Below, piece after piece: positions 52,433-61,479 of a DNA stretch of 64,000 nucleotides; position 1 is the stretch's first letter, and every line of letters starts with the position of its first letter. The stretch comes from Halothiobacillus sp045689735 (GTDB lineage: Bacteria; Pseudomonadota; Gammaproteobacteria; Halothiobacillales; Halothiobacillaceae). The stretch is from positions 62,001-126,000 of the forward strand of contig NZ_CP142685.1 in assembly GCF_045689735.1 (NCBI RefSeq), given 5' to 3'. Below the pieces are notes generated by a model. The model made no database searches and was not told the DNA's origin. It was given only the letters and a program-made list of their open reading frames with translations. Made by a program: the position numbers and the translations under genes.

Positions 52433-53284
52433 CTATGACGTGGGATTGAGCCAGTCGAGGCGCCACGGGGCTTGGTCATCGAGCCGCAGGTTGTGATTCA
52501 GGTAAGGCAGGGTGTCCTTCATGACCGAATCAAACTGCCAGGGCGGATTGATGACCAGCAAACCGGAGCCGGTCAGACGGTTGCCGGGCTCATCCGGCAG
52601 CACGCTGTTTTCAACGAGCAGTACGGGGCGATCGGTGCTTTTGGCGATTCGGTTGAGCCAGCGGTTCAGAACCGGGCGCTGTTTGATGGGATACCACAGT
52701 GCGAACACGCCGGTGGCGAAGCGCTTGAGTCCTTCCCCGATCGCCGTTGCGATAGCCTCCCGCTCATCGGCGGCTTCATAGGGCGGGTCGATCAGGATCA
52801 GCCCGCGCCGTTCGAAGGGGGGGAGATCGGATTTGAGCGCGGCGAGGCCATCTCCGATCCGGGTCTGGCAGCGCCGGGGGGGTAAGGCGGTCGCCGTCTG
52901 GGTGAGCGCCCGAGCCAAGGCTCGCCCGACCTTGGGGACACGCTCCACGGCCAGTAGCCGGTCGATCGGGCGCAGCCCCTGGGCGGCGAGCAGGGGCGAA
53001 CCGGGATAGTGTCCGGCAGGATGCCGCGCGAGGGCGACCAGGTACTCGGCCACGGCGGCGGGTGGGGGCTGGTGGGCGGCACGCAGGCGGCTGATGCCGG
53101 CGGCGGCTTCCCCGCTGCGCTGCGCCGTGTCTGCGGACAAATCGTATAACCCGCTGCCTGCATGGGTGTCGAGCAGGAAAAACCCCTGCGGCTTCCGGCT
53201 CATGGCCTGAATCAGCGCCAGCAGCGCGACATGCTTGAGGACATCGGCGTGGTTGCCGGCATGAAAGGCGTGGTCGTAATTCAT
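52433..53284 (-). CDS. rlmJ: 23S rRNA (adenine-2030-N6)-methyltransferase RlmJ
   Basis: A SAM-dependent methyltransferase of 283 residues acting on A2030 of 23S rRNA. MNYDHAFHAGNHADVLKHVA at the start, LLDTHAGSGLYDL (SAM site) and the catalytic LILIDPPYEAADERE (DPPY) are diagnostic. ATG 53284 is chosen as the family start; the frame runs open to 53572 inside hemY. It overlaps the hemY stop by 4 bp, making it the last gene of the hem operon. Confidence 0.92.
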   Translation of the reverse strand: MNYDHAFHAGNHADVLKHVALLALIQAMSRKPQGFFLLDTHAGSGLYDLSADTAQRSGEAAAGISRLRAAHQPPPAAVAEYLVALARHPAGHYPGSPLLAAQGLRPIDRLLAVERVPKVGRALARALTQTATALPPRRCQTRIGDGLAALKSDLPPFERRGLILIDPPYEAADEREAIATAIGEGLKRFATGVFALWYPIKQRPVLNRWLNRIAKSTDRPVLLVENSVLPDEPGNRLTGSGLLVINPPWQFDSVMKDTLPYLNHNLRLDDQAPWRLDWLNPTS

Positions 53285-54480
53285 GCGCAAGGGGCGCGTC
53301 GAGCCAGCGCCTTGGCATACCAGGTGCAGGCGGTGGCGCTGTCGCGTTGCTGTTCGGCGAGTTCCGCCGCCAGCAGGTAGGCCGCCGGTTCCGCATCCTG
53401 CGTGAGCACGGGCGCGAGCCAGCTCTGCGCGGCGGCGAGATCCTGACGGTTCAGCGCCAGTCGTGCCTGGGCGAGGCCGATGGTGTTGCGGTCGAACGCC
53501 TCGGGGTGGTTGGCCAGCAAGCGATCGAGCCAGGCCGTCGCGGCTGCGACATCGAGGGGCAGCGCCAGCCATTGCTGGAGCAAAACCGCGTTCGGCGATT
53601 GTTCCAACGCCCGTTCGAGCATCTGCTGGGCTTCCTGCGGTTGTTGCAGCGCCAGTGCGGCCTGCGCCTGTGCCTGAACGAGGCCGGGATCGGTTTTGAG
53701 TTTTTTCGGGACTTCATTGCGCCAGGCGCGCAGGCCGTCGGCCTGGCCGCTGCGCACCAATGCGGGCAGGCGACCGAGTAATTGACCGCGCTCCCATTGC
53801 CAGAGCGTCTGCTCGCTGAGCCGTGCGGATTTGACGCGCCGCAGCGCTGGCATCAACGCTTGCAGTTTCTGCCAGTCTTCGCCCGCATAGAGCGCGCGGG
53901 CGAGCGCCAGCAGAACCGCCTCATCCTGCGGATGCGTGCCGTGCAGCCCCTGCAGCAGCTCGATGGCGGTGCCGTGCTGCCCGGCGTTGGAGAGCTGGTT
54001 CGCCAGATGCAGAGCCAGATAACCGGCGAACCGGGGATAGGTGGCGCGCGCCTGATCGAGTCGCGCTAGGGCGGCGGCCGTGTCGCCCCGGGCGAAGGCG
54101 GCATCGAGGGCGATGACAAAATGCATGGCGCCGACGCTGGCCTCCTCCCAATGACTCATCGCCAGGGTTTCTGCTTCGGCGAACTGTCCTCGGCTCGACT
54201 CGGCAAATGCCCGCAGTAGGGCATCGTCGGCGCGTTGTCTGCGGGTACGGGCGCCGCGGGCGCGGAAAAAGGCCGGCAGCCGCAGCAGCGCGGCGATCAG
54301 TCGCCACACGAGCGCCAGCACGATCATCAGCCCAGCGACGAGGGCGAGGAAGCCGAGGGCGGTGGTATGCAGTTGCCAGCCGAGCAGGCTGATGTCGGCA
54401 CTGCCCGGGTCGCGCAGGAAATACAGCGCCGCCAGACCGACCAGAACGAGCCCGAAAAAGATCACGAACAGGCGTTTCAT
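53281..54480 (-). CDS. hemY: HemY-like TPR membrane protein
   Basis: A 399-residue inner-membrane protein with two N-terminal membrane segments (LFVIFFGLVLVGLAALYFL, TALGFLALVAGLMIVLALVW) and a periplasmic or cytoplasmic TPR array (VIALDAAFARGDTAAALARL, AVLLALARALYAGEDWQKLQ, LEQSPNAVLLQQWLALPLDV). It is the gammaproteobacterial HemY, not protoporphyrinogen oxidase; its function in heme synthesis is unproven. Coupled to hemX (overlap 4 bp) and rlmJ. Confidence 0.9.
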   Translation of the reverse strand: MKRLFVIFFGLVLVGLAALYFLRDPGSADISLLGWQLHTTALGFLALVAGLMIVLALVWRLIAALLRLPAFFRARGARTRRQRADDALLRAFAESSRGQFAEAETLAMSHWEEASVGAMHFVIALDAAFARGDTAAALARLDQARATYPRFAGYLALHLANQLSNAGQHGTAIELLQGLHGTHPQDEAVLLALARALYAGEDWQKLQALMPALRRVKSARLSEQTLWQWERGQLLGRLPALVRSGQADGLRAWRNEVPKKLKTDPGLVQAQAQAALALQQPQEAQQMLERALEQSPNAVLLQQWLALPLDVAAATAWLDRLLANHPEAFDRNTIGLAQARLALNRQDLAAAQSWLAPVLTQDAEPAAYLLAAELAEQQRDSATACTWYAKALARRAPCA

Positions 54481-55655
54481 GGCTGCGTCTCCGGGGCGGT
54501 GATCGGGGCGGCAGGCGCGGTCGGCGGGGTTATCAGCCCGGCGGCCTGCCAGGCGCGGAACACGGGCGCGAGATCGGGCCAGGCGCGGTGGCGATAAAAA
54601 TCGGCCGCAGCCTGAAGCTGCGTTTTGGCCGCCAAAACGGTGGCGTCATGCGGATCGTAGTGCTGATCCAGCCACTCGATGGCCTGCGTGAGCGCGGCGG
54701 TCAGCGCCCGGTGATCGCGCGCCATCATCGCTTCGCGCACGGCGGTTAGCCACAGGCGCATTTCCTGATCGGTCTGGTGTCGTGCCGACTGGCCGAACGG
54801 CGTCCCCTCGCGGGTCAGGATGAATTGCTGGCTGAACCAGTCCGCCACCGGTTGCCAGGCCGCGCGCGGCCAGCGGACATACCACGGTGCGTTATCGCTG
54901 GCCGGTTCGGTGGAGGGCGCGGCGGGTTCCGCTGCCTTGGCCTGGCCGGTCAATGGCCAGTCGTTGACGGTGTCTGCTGCGCGGCGCAGGGCGAGACTGG
55001 CACCGACGGCATCAAAGGCATCGGCGCGCTGGAGCTGTTGCAACACTTCGCTGATCGCCGCACGCACCGGAATGACTTGCGGGCGGGCGAGTGCGGCAAG
55101 GCGCTGATCGGCCAGGGTGAGTGCGGCGGCGGTGCTGGTCGGATTGTGGGCGATGCTCAGCTGTTCCTGCGCATGCGCGAGCAGCGTGTTGATGTCTTCG
55201 ATTTGCCAGGCCAGCGTGCCGCGGTTGAGCTGATCCTGCAGCCGCGCGAGCTGGGTTTCGAGCGCGCTCAGGCGCTGCTGGCTCTGTCCGGCCTGGTCTT
55301 GCAGCGCGTGCAGACGGGTTTGCTCGGTGCTCTGGTTTTCCATGATCTGGGCGCGCAGGGCGGTCAGCGCTTGGTGATCCTCTTGCTGGACTTGCTGCAA
55401 TTGGGTTTGCTGGCGTTGCTGACCGTCCAACAGATCGTGAATCCGGCTGCTGTTGGTTTGGAACAGCATCCAGCCGTACCAGCTCACGCTGATCAGCGAA
55501 CCGCTAAAGACGACGAACAGCGTGAGCAGCCAATAGGCATAGGCGCGTCGCTCGGGCACGGGGCGTTGTTCGCCTTGACCGGATGCCGGGCTGTCCGCCG
55601 GAGTCTCTGCCGGGTTGTCTGGGATTAGGGTCTCGGGTTCGGGCTTCTGGCTCAT
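54477..55655 (-). CDS. hemX: HemX-like membrane protein
   Basis: A 391-residue protein with one membrane segment near residues 37-60 (YWLLTLFVVFSGSLISVSWY), a Pro/Glu-rich cytoplasmic N-terminus and a large coiled coil (HDLLDGQQRQQTQLQQVQQE). The family was named uroporphyrinogen-III methyltransferase by location only; no methyltransferase motif is visible here. ATG 55655 (MSQKPEPETL) overlaps the hemD stop by 4 bp and is preferred to the frame opening at 55691. Confidence 0.88.
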   Translation of the reverse strand: MSQKPEPETLIPDNPAETPADSPASGQGEQRPVPERRAYAYWLLTLFVVFSGSLISVSWYGWMLFQTNSSRIHDLLDGQQRQQTQLQQVQQEDHQALTALRAQIMENQSTEQTRLHALQDQAGQSQQRLSALETQLARLQDQLNRGTLAWQIEDINTLLAHAQEQLSIAHNPTSTAAALTLADQRLAALARPQVIPVRAAISEVLQQLQRADAFDAVGASLALRRAADTVNDWPLTGQAKAAEPAAPSTEPASDNAPWYVRWPRAAWQPVADWFSQQFILTREGTPFGQSARHQTDQEMRLWLTAVREAMMARDHRALTAALTQAIEWLDQHYDPHDATVLAAKTQLQAAADFYRHRAWPDLAPVFRAWQAAGLITPPTAPAAPITAPETQP

Positions 55656-56452
55656 GGTGCCGACTCCTGATTCATCGTAAACAAGTGCCACGCCTGCGCG
55701 CAGGCGTGGCTCAGCGCGGCGTCATCCGGGGCTTGGCTGAGGGTGATGGTGCCGGTAAAGCCCAAGTCTCGCGCCAGCGCGCGCGCGCGGGCATTGATGA
55801 GTACCAGCGGGGAGTGTAACAGCCGAGGCCGATCCGGTTCTGCCCGGCGGCCAATCGCGGCATGCAGGCAGTGAAGCGCCGCCGGGGCGGTCAGTATCCA
55901 GAGCGCGGGGACACTCGGCCAGTCGCCGAGGGGCGCGCACTGCCGCTGATACACGCTGAGCGGGGTGACGCGGGCACCCCACTGCTGCAGTTGCTCGCCC
56001 AGCCATTCCCGTCCATCTTGCCCGCGCAGTAGCCAGACGCGCCGACCGACAAACTCGCTGGGATCGAGCGCGGCGAGGAGTCCTTCCGAATCGCTCGTGC
56101 TGTGTGGCACGATCGGGTCGCTGCCGGGTCGCAGGCGGCGAACGGTATCGGCGGTAGCCGCGCCCACGCAGGCGATGCGGGTGCAGGGGAGATCGGACAG
56201 CGGAACGAGCGCGTGGGTGAATTCGACGGCGCGGGGGCTGACGAAAATCAGCCAGTCCTCGGCGCTGCACTCGGCGAGTGCCGCTTGCGCCGCCGTGGGT
56301 TGCGCATTCGGTGCAAACTGGAGCAAAGGGACTTCGCACACCGGCAGACCCGGTAAATCAGCCTGGAGGCGCGCCCGCAGACCGGCATTCAATCCGGCGG
56401 GTCGCGTGAGGACGCAGCAGGGCTGAACGGGCACCTTAGATGGGCGCTGCAT
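55652..56452 (-). CDS. hemD: Uroporphyrinogen-III synthase
   Basis: Closes and inverts ring D of hydroxymethylbilane. The 266-residue protein shows the weakly conserved HemD pattern: VLTRPAGLNAGLRARLQAD, DWLIFVSPRAVEFTHALV, CVGAATADTVRRL and VWLLRGQDGREWLGEQLQQW. Its start overlaps the hemC stop by 17 bp and its stop overlaps hemX. Confidence 0.87.
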   Translation of the reverse strand: MQRPSKVPVQPCCVLTRPAGLNAGLRARLQADLPGLPVCEVPLLQFAPNAQPTAAQAALAECSAEDWLIFVSPRAVEFTHALVPLSDLPCTRIACVGAATADTVRRLRPGSDPIVPHSTSDSEGLLAALDPSEFVGRRVWLLRGQDGREWLGEQLQQWGARVTPLSVYQRQCAPLGDWPSVPALWILTAPAALHCLHAAIGRRAEPDRPRLLHSPLVLINARARALARDLGFTGTITLSQAPDDAALSHACAQAWHLFTMNQESAP

Positions 56453-57383
56453 GAATACCGACTTCAGCCAGAATCTGCCCGGCGCCAGCGGCCAGCAGCC
56501 GTTCGGCCAGGGTTACGCCCAGGGCTTCGCCCTGCGCCGCTTCGCCGGTGATTTCATCGAACAGCATGTGACTGCCGTCGGGACGGCCGACCAACCCGCG
56601 CAGCCACAGGCGGCCATCGGCAAGCAGCACGCCATGCCCGCCGATCGGCACCTGGCAGCCGCCGTTGAGCCGGGTGTTGAACGCGCGTTCGGCGCGCACC
56701 CGCTGTTCGGTGGGGGTGTGCCGTAGCGGCGCGATCAGCGCCTCGATGGCGGGGTCGTCTGTGCGAATTTCGATGCCGAGCGCGCCTTGACCCACGGCGG
56801 GCAGGGATTCTTCCGCCGAAAGAATGGCGCGGATCCGGTGATCGAGCCCCATGCGTTTGAGCCCTGCGGCGGCGAGGATGATGGCATCGTATTCGCCGCG
56901 ATCGAGCTTCGCCATGCGGGACTGGATATTGCCGCGCAGCATCTTGATGTGGAGTTTGGGGAAGCGCGCGCGCAGTTGCGTTTCGCGGCGCAGGCTGGAA
57001 GTGCCGACGCTCGCCCCGGCGGGCAATTCCGCCAGACCGGCGTAGTCGTTCGACACCAGCGCATCGTGTGGGTCATGGCCTTCGAGAATCGCGCCGAGCA
57101 TCAAACCGGGCGGCAGGTGCATCGGCACATCCTTCATGGAATGCACCGCGATGTCGGCGCGGTGTTCCAGTAAGGCGGCTTCCAGCTCCTTGACAAACAG
57201 CCCTTTGCCGCCAATTTTTGATAACGGGCTATCCAGTAGCTGATCGCCTTGAGTCGTCATGCCGACTAGGGTGACGGTCAATCCGGGATGCAGCCGCCGC
57301 AATTCGCTGGCAACGAATTCACTCTGCCAAAGGGCGAGCGGGCTTTCCCGGGTGGCAATGCGAATCAGCGCGGGGGTGGTCAT
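56436..57383 (-). CDS. hemC: Porphobilinogen deaminase (hydroxymethylbilane synthase)
   Basis: Polymerises four porphobilinogens on a dipyrromethane cofactor. In the 315 residues, RIATRESPLALWQSEFVA, KIGGKGLFVKELEAALLEHR, DIAVHSMKDVPMHLPPGL and ASVGTSSLRRETQLRARFP are classic. The cofactor Cys is in NTRLNGGCQVPIGGHG. ATG 57383 has AGGAG 8 nt ahead. It is the first gene of hemC-hemD-hemX-hemY-rlmJ. In Pseudomonas hemC follows algR; here the two loci are 38 kb apart. Confidence 0.96.
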   Translation of the reverse strand: MTTPALIRIATRESPLALWQSEFVASELRRLHPGLTVTLVGMTTQGDQLLDSPLSKIGGKGLFVKELEAALLEHRADIAVHSMKDVPMHLPPGLMLGAILEGHDPHDALVSNDYAGLAELPAGASVGTSSLRRETQLRARFPKLHIKMLRGNIQSRMAKLDRGEYDAIILAAAGLKRMGLDHRIRAILSAEESLPAVGQGALGIEIRTDDPAIEALIAPLRHTPTEQRVRAERAFNTRLNGGCQVPIGGHGVLLADGRLWLRGLVGRPDGSHMLFDEITGEAAQGEALGVTLAERLLAAGAGQILAEVGIHAAPI

Positions 57384-57502
57384 GCACGGTCTCCTGTAGC
57401 GAATGGGGCATTATGTTACCGAAGGAACGGCGGGTCGGCTTGCTAAAATCCTCGGCAATCGGGTGGTATTGATTTATGAACAAAGCGATAGAGGCATAGA
57501 GG

Positions 57503-58054
57503 ATGAGTGAATTTCGACGCATGGCTCGGCGGATGGCATGGCTATTGATGGGGGTGTGGGTCGGGGCTGCGCCAAGCGTTCAGGCCGCCGATTCGGTGCC
57601 GTTTGCTGCCAATTTGACGAATATCCCCGCTGATCTCGCGGTGATGCAGGCAGAGCGCATCCCGATGCTGCTGTTCGTGCATGCCAGCTATTGCGGATAT
57701 TGCCAGATGGTGGATGAGGAATTTATCCGCCCGCTGGAAAAGGATCCGGCCTATCGGGGCAAGCTCTTGATTCGCCGGATCGAGATCGATGGCGCGACCG
57801 ACCTGATCGATCGGCAGGGACAGCGCGAGTCGCCCACGCGGTTCGCCAATCGCCTCGGCGTGCGGCTCGTCCCGGTGGTCATGTTTTTCGATCCCGCAGG
57901 ACGGAGTGTGGGAGAGGCTCTGCGTGGGGTGACCGTGCCGGATTTCTACCCGTTTTATCTGCAACAAGGCATTGACCTGGCCGAAACCTGCAGCCGCCAG
58001 CCGGATCCGGCACGCTGCACACCGAAAAAGCCCGCCGATCAACGCAGCTTGTAA
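57503..58054 (+). CDS. Exported thioredoxin-fold protein (SoxW-like)
   Basis: A 183-residue exported protein: signal peptide MAWLLMGVWVGAAPSVQA, then a thioredoxin fold with active site LLFVHASYCGYCQMVDEEF (CGYC) and the cis-Pro strand NRLGVRLVPVVMFFDPAG. It resembles SoxW and other periplasmic thioredoxins that reduce cysteines of exported enzymes. Two further Cys lie in the tail (ETCSRQPDPARCTP). The stop overlaps the tonB 3' end (convergent, 16 bp). Confidence 0.85.
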   Translation: MSEFRRMARRMAWLLMGVWVGAAPSVQAADSVPFAANLTNIPADLAVMQAERIPMLLFVHASYCGYCQMVDEEFIRPLEKDPAYRGKLLIRRIEIDGATDLIDRQGQRESPTRFANRLGVRLVPVVMFFDPAGRSVGEALRGVTVPDFYPFYLQQGIDLAETCSRQPDPARCTPKKPADQRSL

Positions 58055-58941
58055 ACCAGCGTGACCTGAACCGGCATCCGCGATAAACCGAGGGCGGGGG
58101 GGATCGGGCGAAATCGCCCCAGAGCCTCCACGGCGTCCAGCCCCCCGCGACCCAGCAGCACGGAATCCGGTGTGCCGACAAGGTGGATGTCGCTAAAGCG
58201 GCCATCCGCCTCAACGGTCAGCGCGATCACCACCGTGCCTTCCTGTCCCAGCCGTTGGGCGAGCGGCGGGTAAAACTTTTTCTCGGCAATCGCCGCGATC
58301 AAGGCGGCTTGATAGGCCGCGAGTTGATCGGCCTGCTCATGCCGGGCTTTTTCTGCCTGCCCATCGGACGGGGGCAGGGAACGGGGCGCCGCGATGGCGG
58401 GTTGATCGGGGCGGGCGGCGGGGGCAGCGGGTGCCGCTGCGGGGGCGGAGTGCAGCGGTTCAGAATGAGCGGGCGGGGTGGCCTGTCGTTCCGGCGGCTG
58501 CGGCGCATGCTTCGGCCTAGGCACCGTCGGGTGTTTCTCATGCGCCTTGGGGGAGGGTTTGGCCGGACGGGGCGCGGGTGGCGTGGCCGGTTGGGTCTCC
58601 GGTTGGGTCGCAGGCGTGGGCTCCGGCGTTGGGTTCGGCGTTGGGTTCGGCGTCGGTGCCGGTGGGGTTTCTGGTGGGCTGTCTATGGCTGGGGTGTCCG
58701 GCTGGGGCGGCGGCGGGGTCGAGACGACTGGCGGATTGGCGGGCGGTTCCGCCACAGGGGGGGCGGCTGCTGGGCTGGGGGGGGCGGCTGGCGTGGCAAA
58801 CATCGCCAGTGTGACGGGCAGCGCATGGGCGGCGGGCGCGGGCGTTGGCCGCACCTCGTGCAGGACGAGGAGTACGACGGCCAGTGCGACGGCATGCAAT
58901 GCCAGGGAAACGGCGAATCCGATCTGGCCGGGACGCATCAT
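58039..58941 (-). CDS. tonB: TonB energy transducer
   Basis: A 300-residue inner-membrane-anchored protein coupling the proton gradient to outer-membrane receptors. It has an N-terminal membrane segment with the TonB motif (VSLALHAVALAVVLLVLHEV, SxxxH), a long Pro-rich spacer (PTPNPTPNPTPEPTPAT, AKPSPKAHEKHPTVPRP), and a C-terminal TonB domain (LAAYQAALIAAIAEKKFYPP, VTVEADGRFSDIHLVG). The start overlaps exbD by 4 bp. Confidence 0.88.
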   Translation of the reverse strand: MMRPGQIGFAVSLALHAVALAVVLLVLHEVRPTPAPAAHALPVTLAMFATPAAPPSPAAAPPVAEPPANPPVVSTPPPPQPDTPAIDSPPETPPAPTPNPTPNPTPEPTPATQPETQPATPPAPRPAKPSPKAHEKHPTVPRPKHAPQPPERQATPPAHSEPLHSAPAAAPAAPAARPDQPAIAAPRSLPPSDGQAEKARHEQADQLAAYQAALIAAIAEKKFYPPLAQRLGQEGTVVIALTVEADGRFSDIHLVGTPDSVLLGRGGLDAVEALGRFRPIPPALGLSRMPVQVTLVYKLR

Positions 58942-59315
58942 GAGCCGCTGAGGGTGCGGATACTGAGTTGATCCAGCGATTGTGCCTTCAGGAGATCGAT
59001 GACCGCCACGAAGTCCCCAAAGGGCGTGGCTTTGTCCACCTGCAGCACGATGCGGGTCGAGGGGGGCAGGGTGGTGATTTTTTGCGCCAATGCGGGCAGC
59101 GGGATCGTTTCGTCATTCAGCAACAGCGCGCCGCTGGCCGTGATGGTCAGGCGCAGCGCGGGCTGGTCGTTGGCCGGTGTCGCATGGTTCGCCGTGGGTA
59201 ACTGGATCGGCAGATCGCCTTGGGCGATGAAGGTTGCGGTGGTGAGCACGATGGCGAGCAACACCAGCATGATGTCGATGAAGGGCAGCACATTGATGGT
59301 ATCAAAGCGCTTCAT
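58938..59315 (-). CDS. exbD: ExbD biopolymer transport protein
   Basis: A 125-residue stator protein of the TonB motor. One membrane segment with the conserved proton-carrying Asp is seen in NVLPFIDIMLVLLAIVLTTA, followed by a periplasmic domain that ends SLDQLSIRTLSGS. It lies 3 bp after exbB and is coupled to tonB. Confidence 0.92.
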   Translation of the reverse strand: MKRFDTINVLPFIDIMLVLLAIVLTTATFIAQGDLPIQLPTANHATPANDQPALRLTITASGALLLNDETIPLPALAQKITTLPPSTRIVLQVDKATPFGDFVAVIDLLKAQSLDQLSIRTLSGS

Positions 59316-59318
59316 GGC

Positions 59319-59762
59319 TCATTCCGGCGGATTCGCTGCCCGGTGCTGCTGTCGCCAGCGGGCGGTGAGCACCTCGATGCGGCGTAAAAATCCGTTGTAG
59401 ATCAGGATGGCCGGAATGGCGACCACGAGGCCGAGCGCCGTGGCTTTGAGGGCGAGCGCCAGCCCAAGCATGATGGTGCTGGCGGCGAGGTGCCCGCCCT
59501 GGCCGAGCTGATAAAAGGTAATCAGGATGCCGAGTACCGTGCCCAACAGGCCGACATAGGGCGCGTTGGCGCCGATCGAGGAGAGCGCCGTGAGATGGTG
59601 GGTGAGCGCGATGTGCAGGTCTTCGGCATCGGCGAAGCGGCGCAGATCGACGCGGCGATAGAACAACCAGCGCTCCACCGTCAGCCACACCAGCAGAAAA
59701 CTCATCAAGCCCAGCACGCTGAACACCAAAGCGTCCAGATAGGTTTGCACAAAGTCGATCAT
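59319..59762 (-). CDS. exbB: ExbB biopolymer transport protein
   Basis: A 147-residue MotA/TolQ/ExbB-family protein with three membrane segments: DALVFSVLGLMSFLLVWLTV, APYVGLLGTVLGILITFYQL and KATALGLVVAIPAILIYNGF. ATG 59762 (MIDFVQTYLD) is preferred to 59816. It is shorter than E. coli ExbB and has no signal-like extension, as in many ExbB of TonB operons without TolQR. First gene of exbB-exbD-tonB. Confidence 0.9.
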   Translation of the reverse strand: MIDFVQTYLDALVFSVLGLMSFLLVWLTVERWLFYRRVDLRRFADAEDLHIALTHHLTALSSIGANAPYVGLLGTVLGILITFYQLGQGGHLAASTIMLGLALALKATALGLVVAIPAILIYNGFLRRIEVLTARWRQQHRAANPPE

Positions 59763-59984
59763 GGGTAAATGGCGTCCCTGAACCTCGTCGAACGGCTGCA
59801 ATAGTGTAACAAACAAATCATGCTCGGCTCACCGCGCAGCCGAACACGAGCACCCAAGCCGCCTGAGTGGGCTGAAAACCTTGGGTAAATTAAGGAAAAT
59901 ATCGGAAGAAGATCGGGCAAACTGCGGCAACGCACCCAAAACCGCCGGTGCGGCGTAGATGGACTGAATTGCTCGGAGCCCCAC

Positions 59985-60617
59985 ATGCAAAATCCCCCGC
60001 ACCCCTCTGAAATCGAATCGCCCGATACGCGCGGCGATCCCCGTGATGAGTCGTTGCTGCGCTGGCTGGCGGCGACGGCCGACGGCGATCAGGCGGCCTT
60101 TGCGGCGTTGTATCAGGCCACGGCGGGGCGGCTTTATGGCCTGTGTCTGCGCATTCTGCACGAAGAGGGGCGGGCGCAGGAGTGTCTGCAAGATGTGTTT
60201 CTGGCGGTGTGGCAGCAGGCGGGACGGTTCGATGCGGCGCGGGCTCGACCGATGACCTGGCTCGCGGCGATTGCGCATCATCGCGCGATTAGTCTGTTGC
60301 GCCGTTTTGACCGGGAGATCACCGCGCCGGATTGGGCCGAATTTTTACTGCGCGCCGAAGTGCCGGATGACGCCGAGCCCAGCCAGCGCGCGCAGCCCGA
60401 GCAGGATTGGCAGCTACTCGACGCCGCTGCGCTCGATCGCTGCCTGCAGCGCCTGCGTGCCGAACCACGGCAGGCGGTGCAGCATGCCTTCTGGTTTGGT
60501 CAGACCTATCAGGAGATCGCCGATGAATTGGCGCTGTCGATCAACACGGTGAAAAGCTGGATTCGTCGGGCACTGGCGGAATTGAAATCCTGTTTGGGTG
60601 TAGGAGTCATGCCATGA
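59985..60617 (+). CDS. ECF sigma factor (SigK/RpoE-like)
   Basis: A 210-residue extracytoplasmic-function sigma factor. Region 2 is ALYQATAGRLYGLCLRILHE and EGRAQECLQDVFLAVWQQAG, with the -10 recognition helix, and region 4 is YQEIADELALSINTVKSWIR, with a helix-turn-helix for -35 recognition. GGAG lies 7 nt before ATG 59985. The stop overlaps the anti-sigma gene by 4 bp. A self-promoter is likely upstream but I cannot define it. Confidence 0.92.
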   Translation: MQNPPHPSEIESPDTRGDPRDESLLRWLAATADGDQAAFAALYQATAGRLYGLCLRILHEEGRAQECLQDVFLAVWQQAGRFDAARARPMTWLAAIAHHRAISLLRRFDREITAPDWAEFLLRAEVPDDAEPSQRAQPEQDWQLLDAAALDRCLQRLRAEPRQAVQHAFWFGQTYQEIADELALSINTVKSWIRRALAELKSCLGVGVMP

Positions 60618-61312
60618 TGCTGCGTGATGCGCCGGACGGCGAGCCGACGGCGGCGGAATATGTTCTTGGGTTGCTCGAACCGGCGGACGATCAGGCCGTT
60701 GAACGGCAGATCCGAACCCAGCCGGTACTCCGGCAGGAAGCCGTGGTCTGGTCGCGGGTGGTAGCCGATTCCCTGCTGACTCAAACGACCGCCCGGCAGC
60801 CACCGGGTTGGGTCTGGACGCGAATCGAGCGGCAAATCCCGTCCGAAGCCTCGACCGGTTCGATCCGTGCCGAACAGCGCTGGCGTTTGGTGGCCGCATT
60901 CGTCGCCATTCTGGGGTTGTCGGCCTTGGTCGCCGTGTTTGTGCCGAACGAATCCCCGATGCATCCGGCACATCAGGCCATGTTGTCGCTGGCTAAAAAT
61001 GAAGCCCCGACCTGGCAGGTGATGGCCAACTTCCAGGATCGCCAGCTGGAAATCAAAGCATTGCGCGACTGCGCGCCGATGCCCGGCAAAAAACCGGTGC
61101 TCTGGCTGGCCGCGCCGGATGGACGGGTCGTAGCGGTGGGGACGCTGCCGATGGACGCGGGCGACACCATGCGGGTGAACCCGGTGCTCTGGCACGGCGG
61201 CATGGGACATATGGCGTTGGCGATCAGTCTGGAGCCAGCGAATGCGCCCGTCGGCAATAAACCGGCGGGTCCGGTGGTGTGGTCCGGCGGATGGCAGTCG
61301 ATGTCCTCGTAA
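60614..61312 (+). CDS. RskA-type anti-sigma factor
   Basis: A 232-residue membrane anti-sigma factor: cytoplasmic sigma-binding N-terminus (GEPTAAEYVLGLLEPADDQA), one membrane segment near 93-113 (RLVAAFVAILGLSALVAVFV) and a periplasmic domain of the RskA type (LAAPDGRVVAVGTLPMDAGD, MRVNPVLWHGGMGHMALAIS). No zinc-binding HxxxCxxC motif is seen, so it is not a ZAS protein. It should hold the ECF sigma factor until a periplasmic signal. Confidence 0.87.
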   Translation: MMLRDAPDGEPTAAEYVLGLLEPADDQAVERQIRTQPVLRQEAVVWSRVVADSLLTQTTARQPPGWVWTRIERQIPSEASTGSIRAEQRWRLVAAFVAILGLSALVAVFVPNESPMHPAHQAMLSLAKNEAPTWQVMANFQDRQLEIKALRDCAPMPGKKPVLWLAAPDGRVVAVGTLPMDAGDTMRVNPVLWHGGMGHMALAISLEPANAPVGNKPAGPVVWSGGWQSMSS

Positions 61313-61479
61313 GGAGGTGCTGATTTGGGGTTGGGATGCCCCGACGCGACAAAGACCTTGCGCAGCCGCCGCGCGCACCCGCGACGGGCTGTGCAGGGCG
61401 GTGAAATGGACTATGCTCCGTCACGGCAGGCGCTGGTTTGCCGCGTGCGTTATTTATTGGGTATTTGAAGGAGCTTCTT

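Noticed and set aside
54477..55655. HemX as an active uroporphyrinogen-III C-methyltransferase
   Set aside because: The protein is a coiled coil with one membrane helix and shows none of the SUMT/CysG glycine-rich SAM motifs.
58039..59762. TolQ-TolR-TolA instead of ExbB-ExbD-TonB
   Set aside because: No tolB or pal follows, the last protein ends in a TonB-type C-terminal domain after a Pro-rich spacer, and ExbB is the short form.
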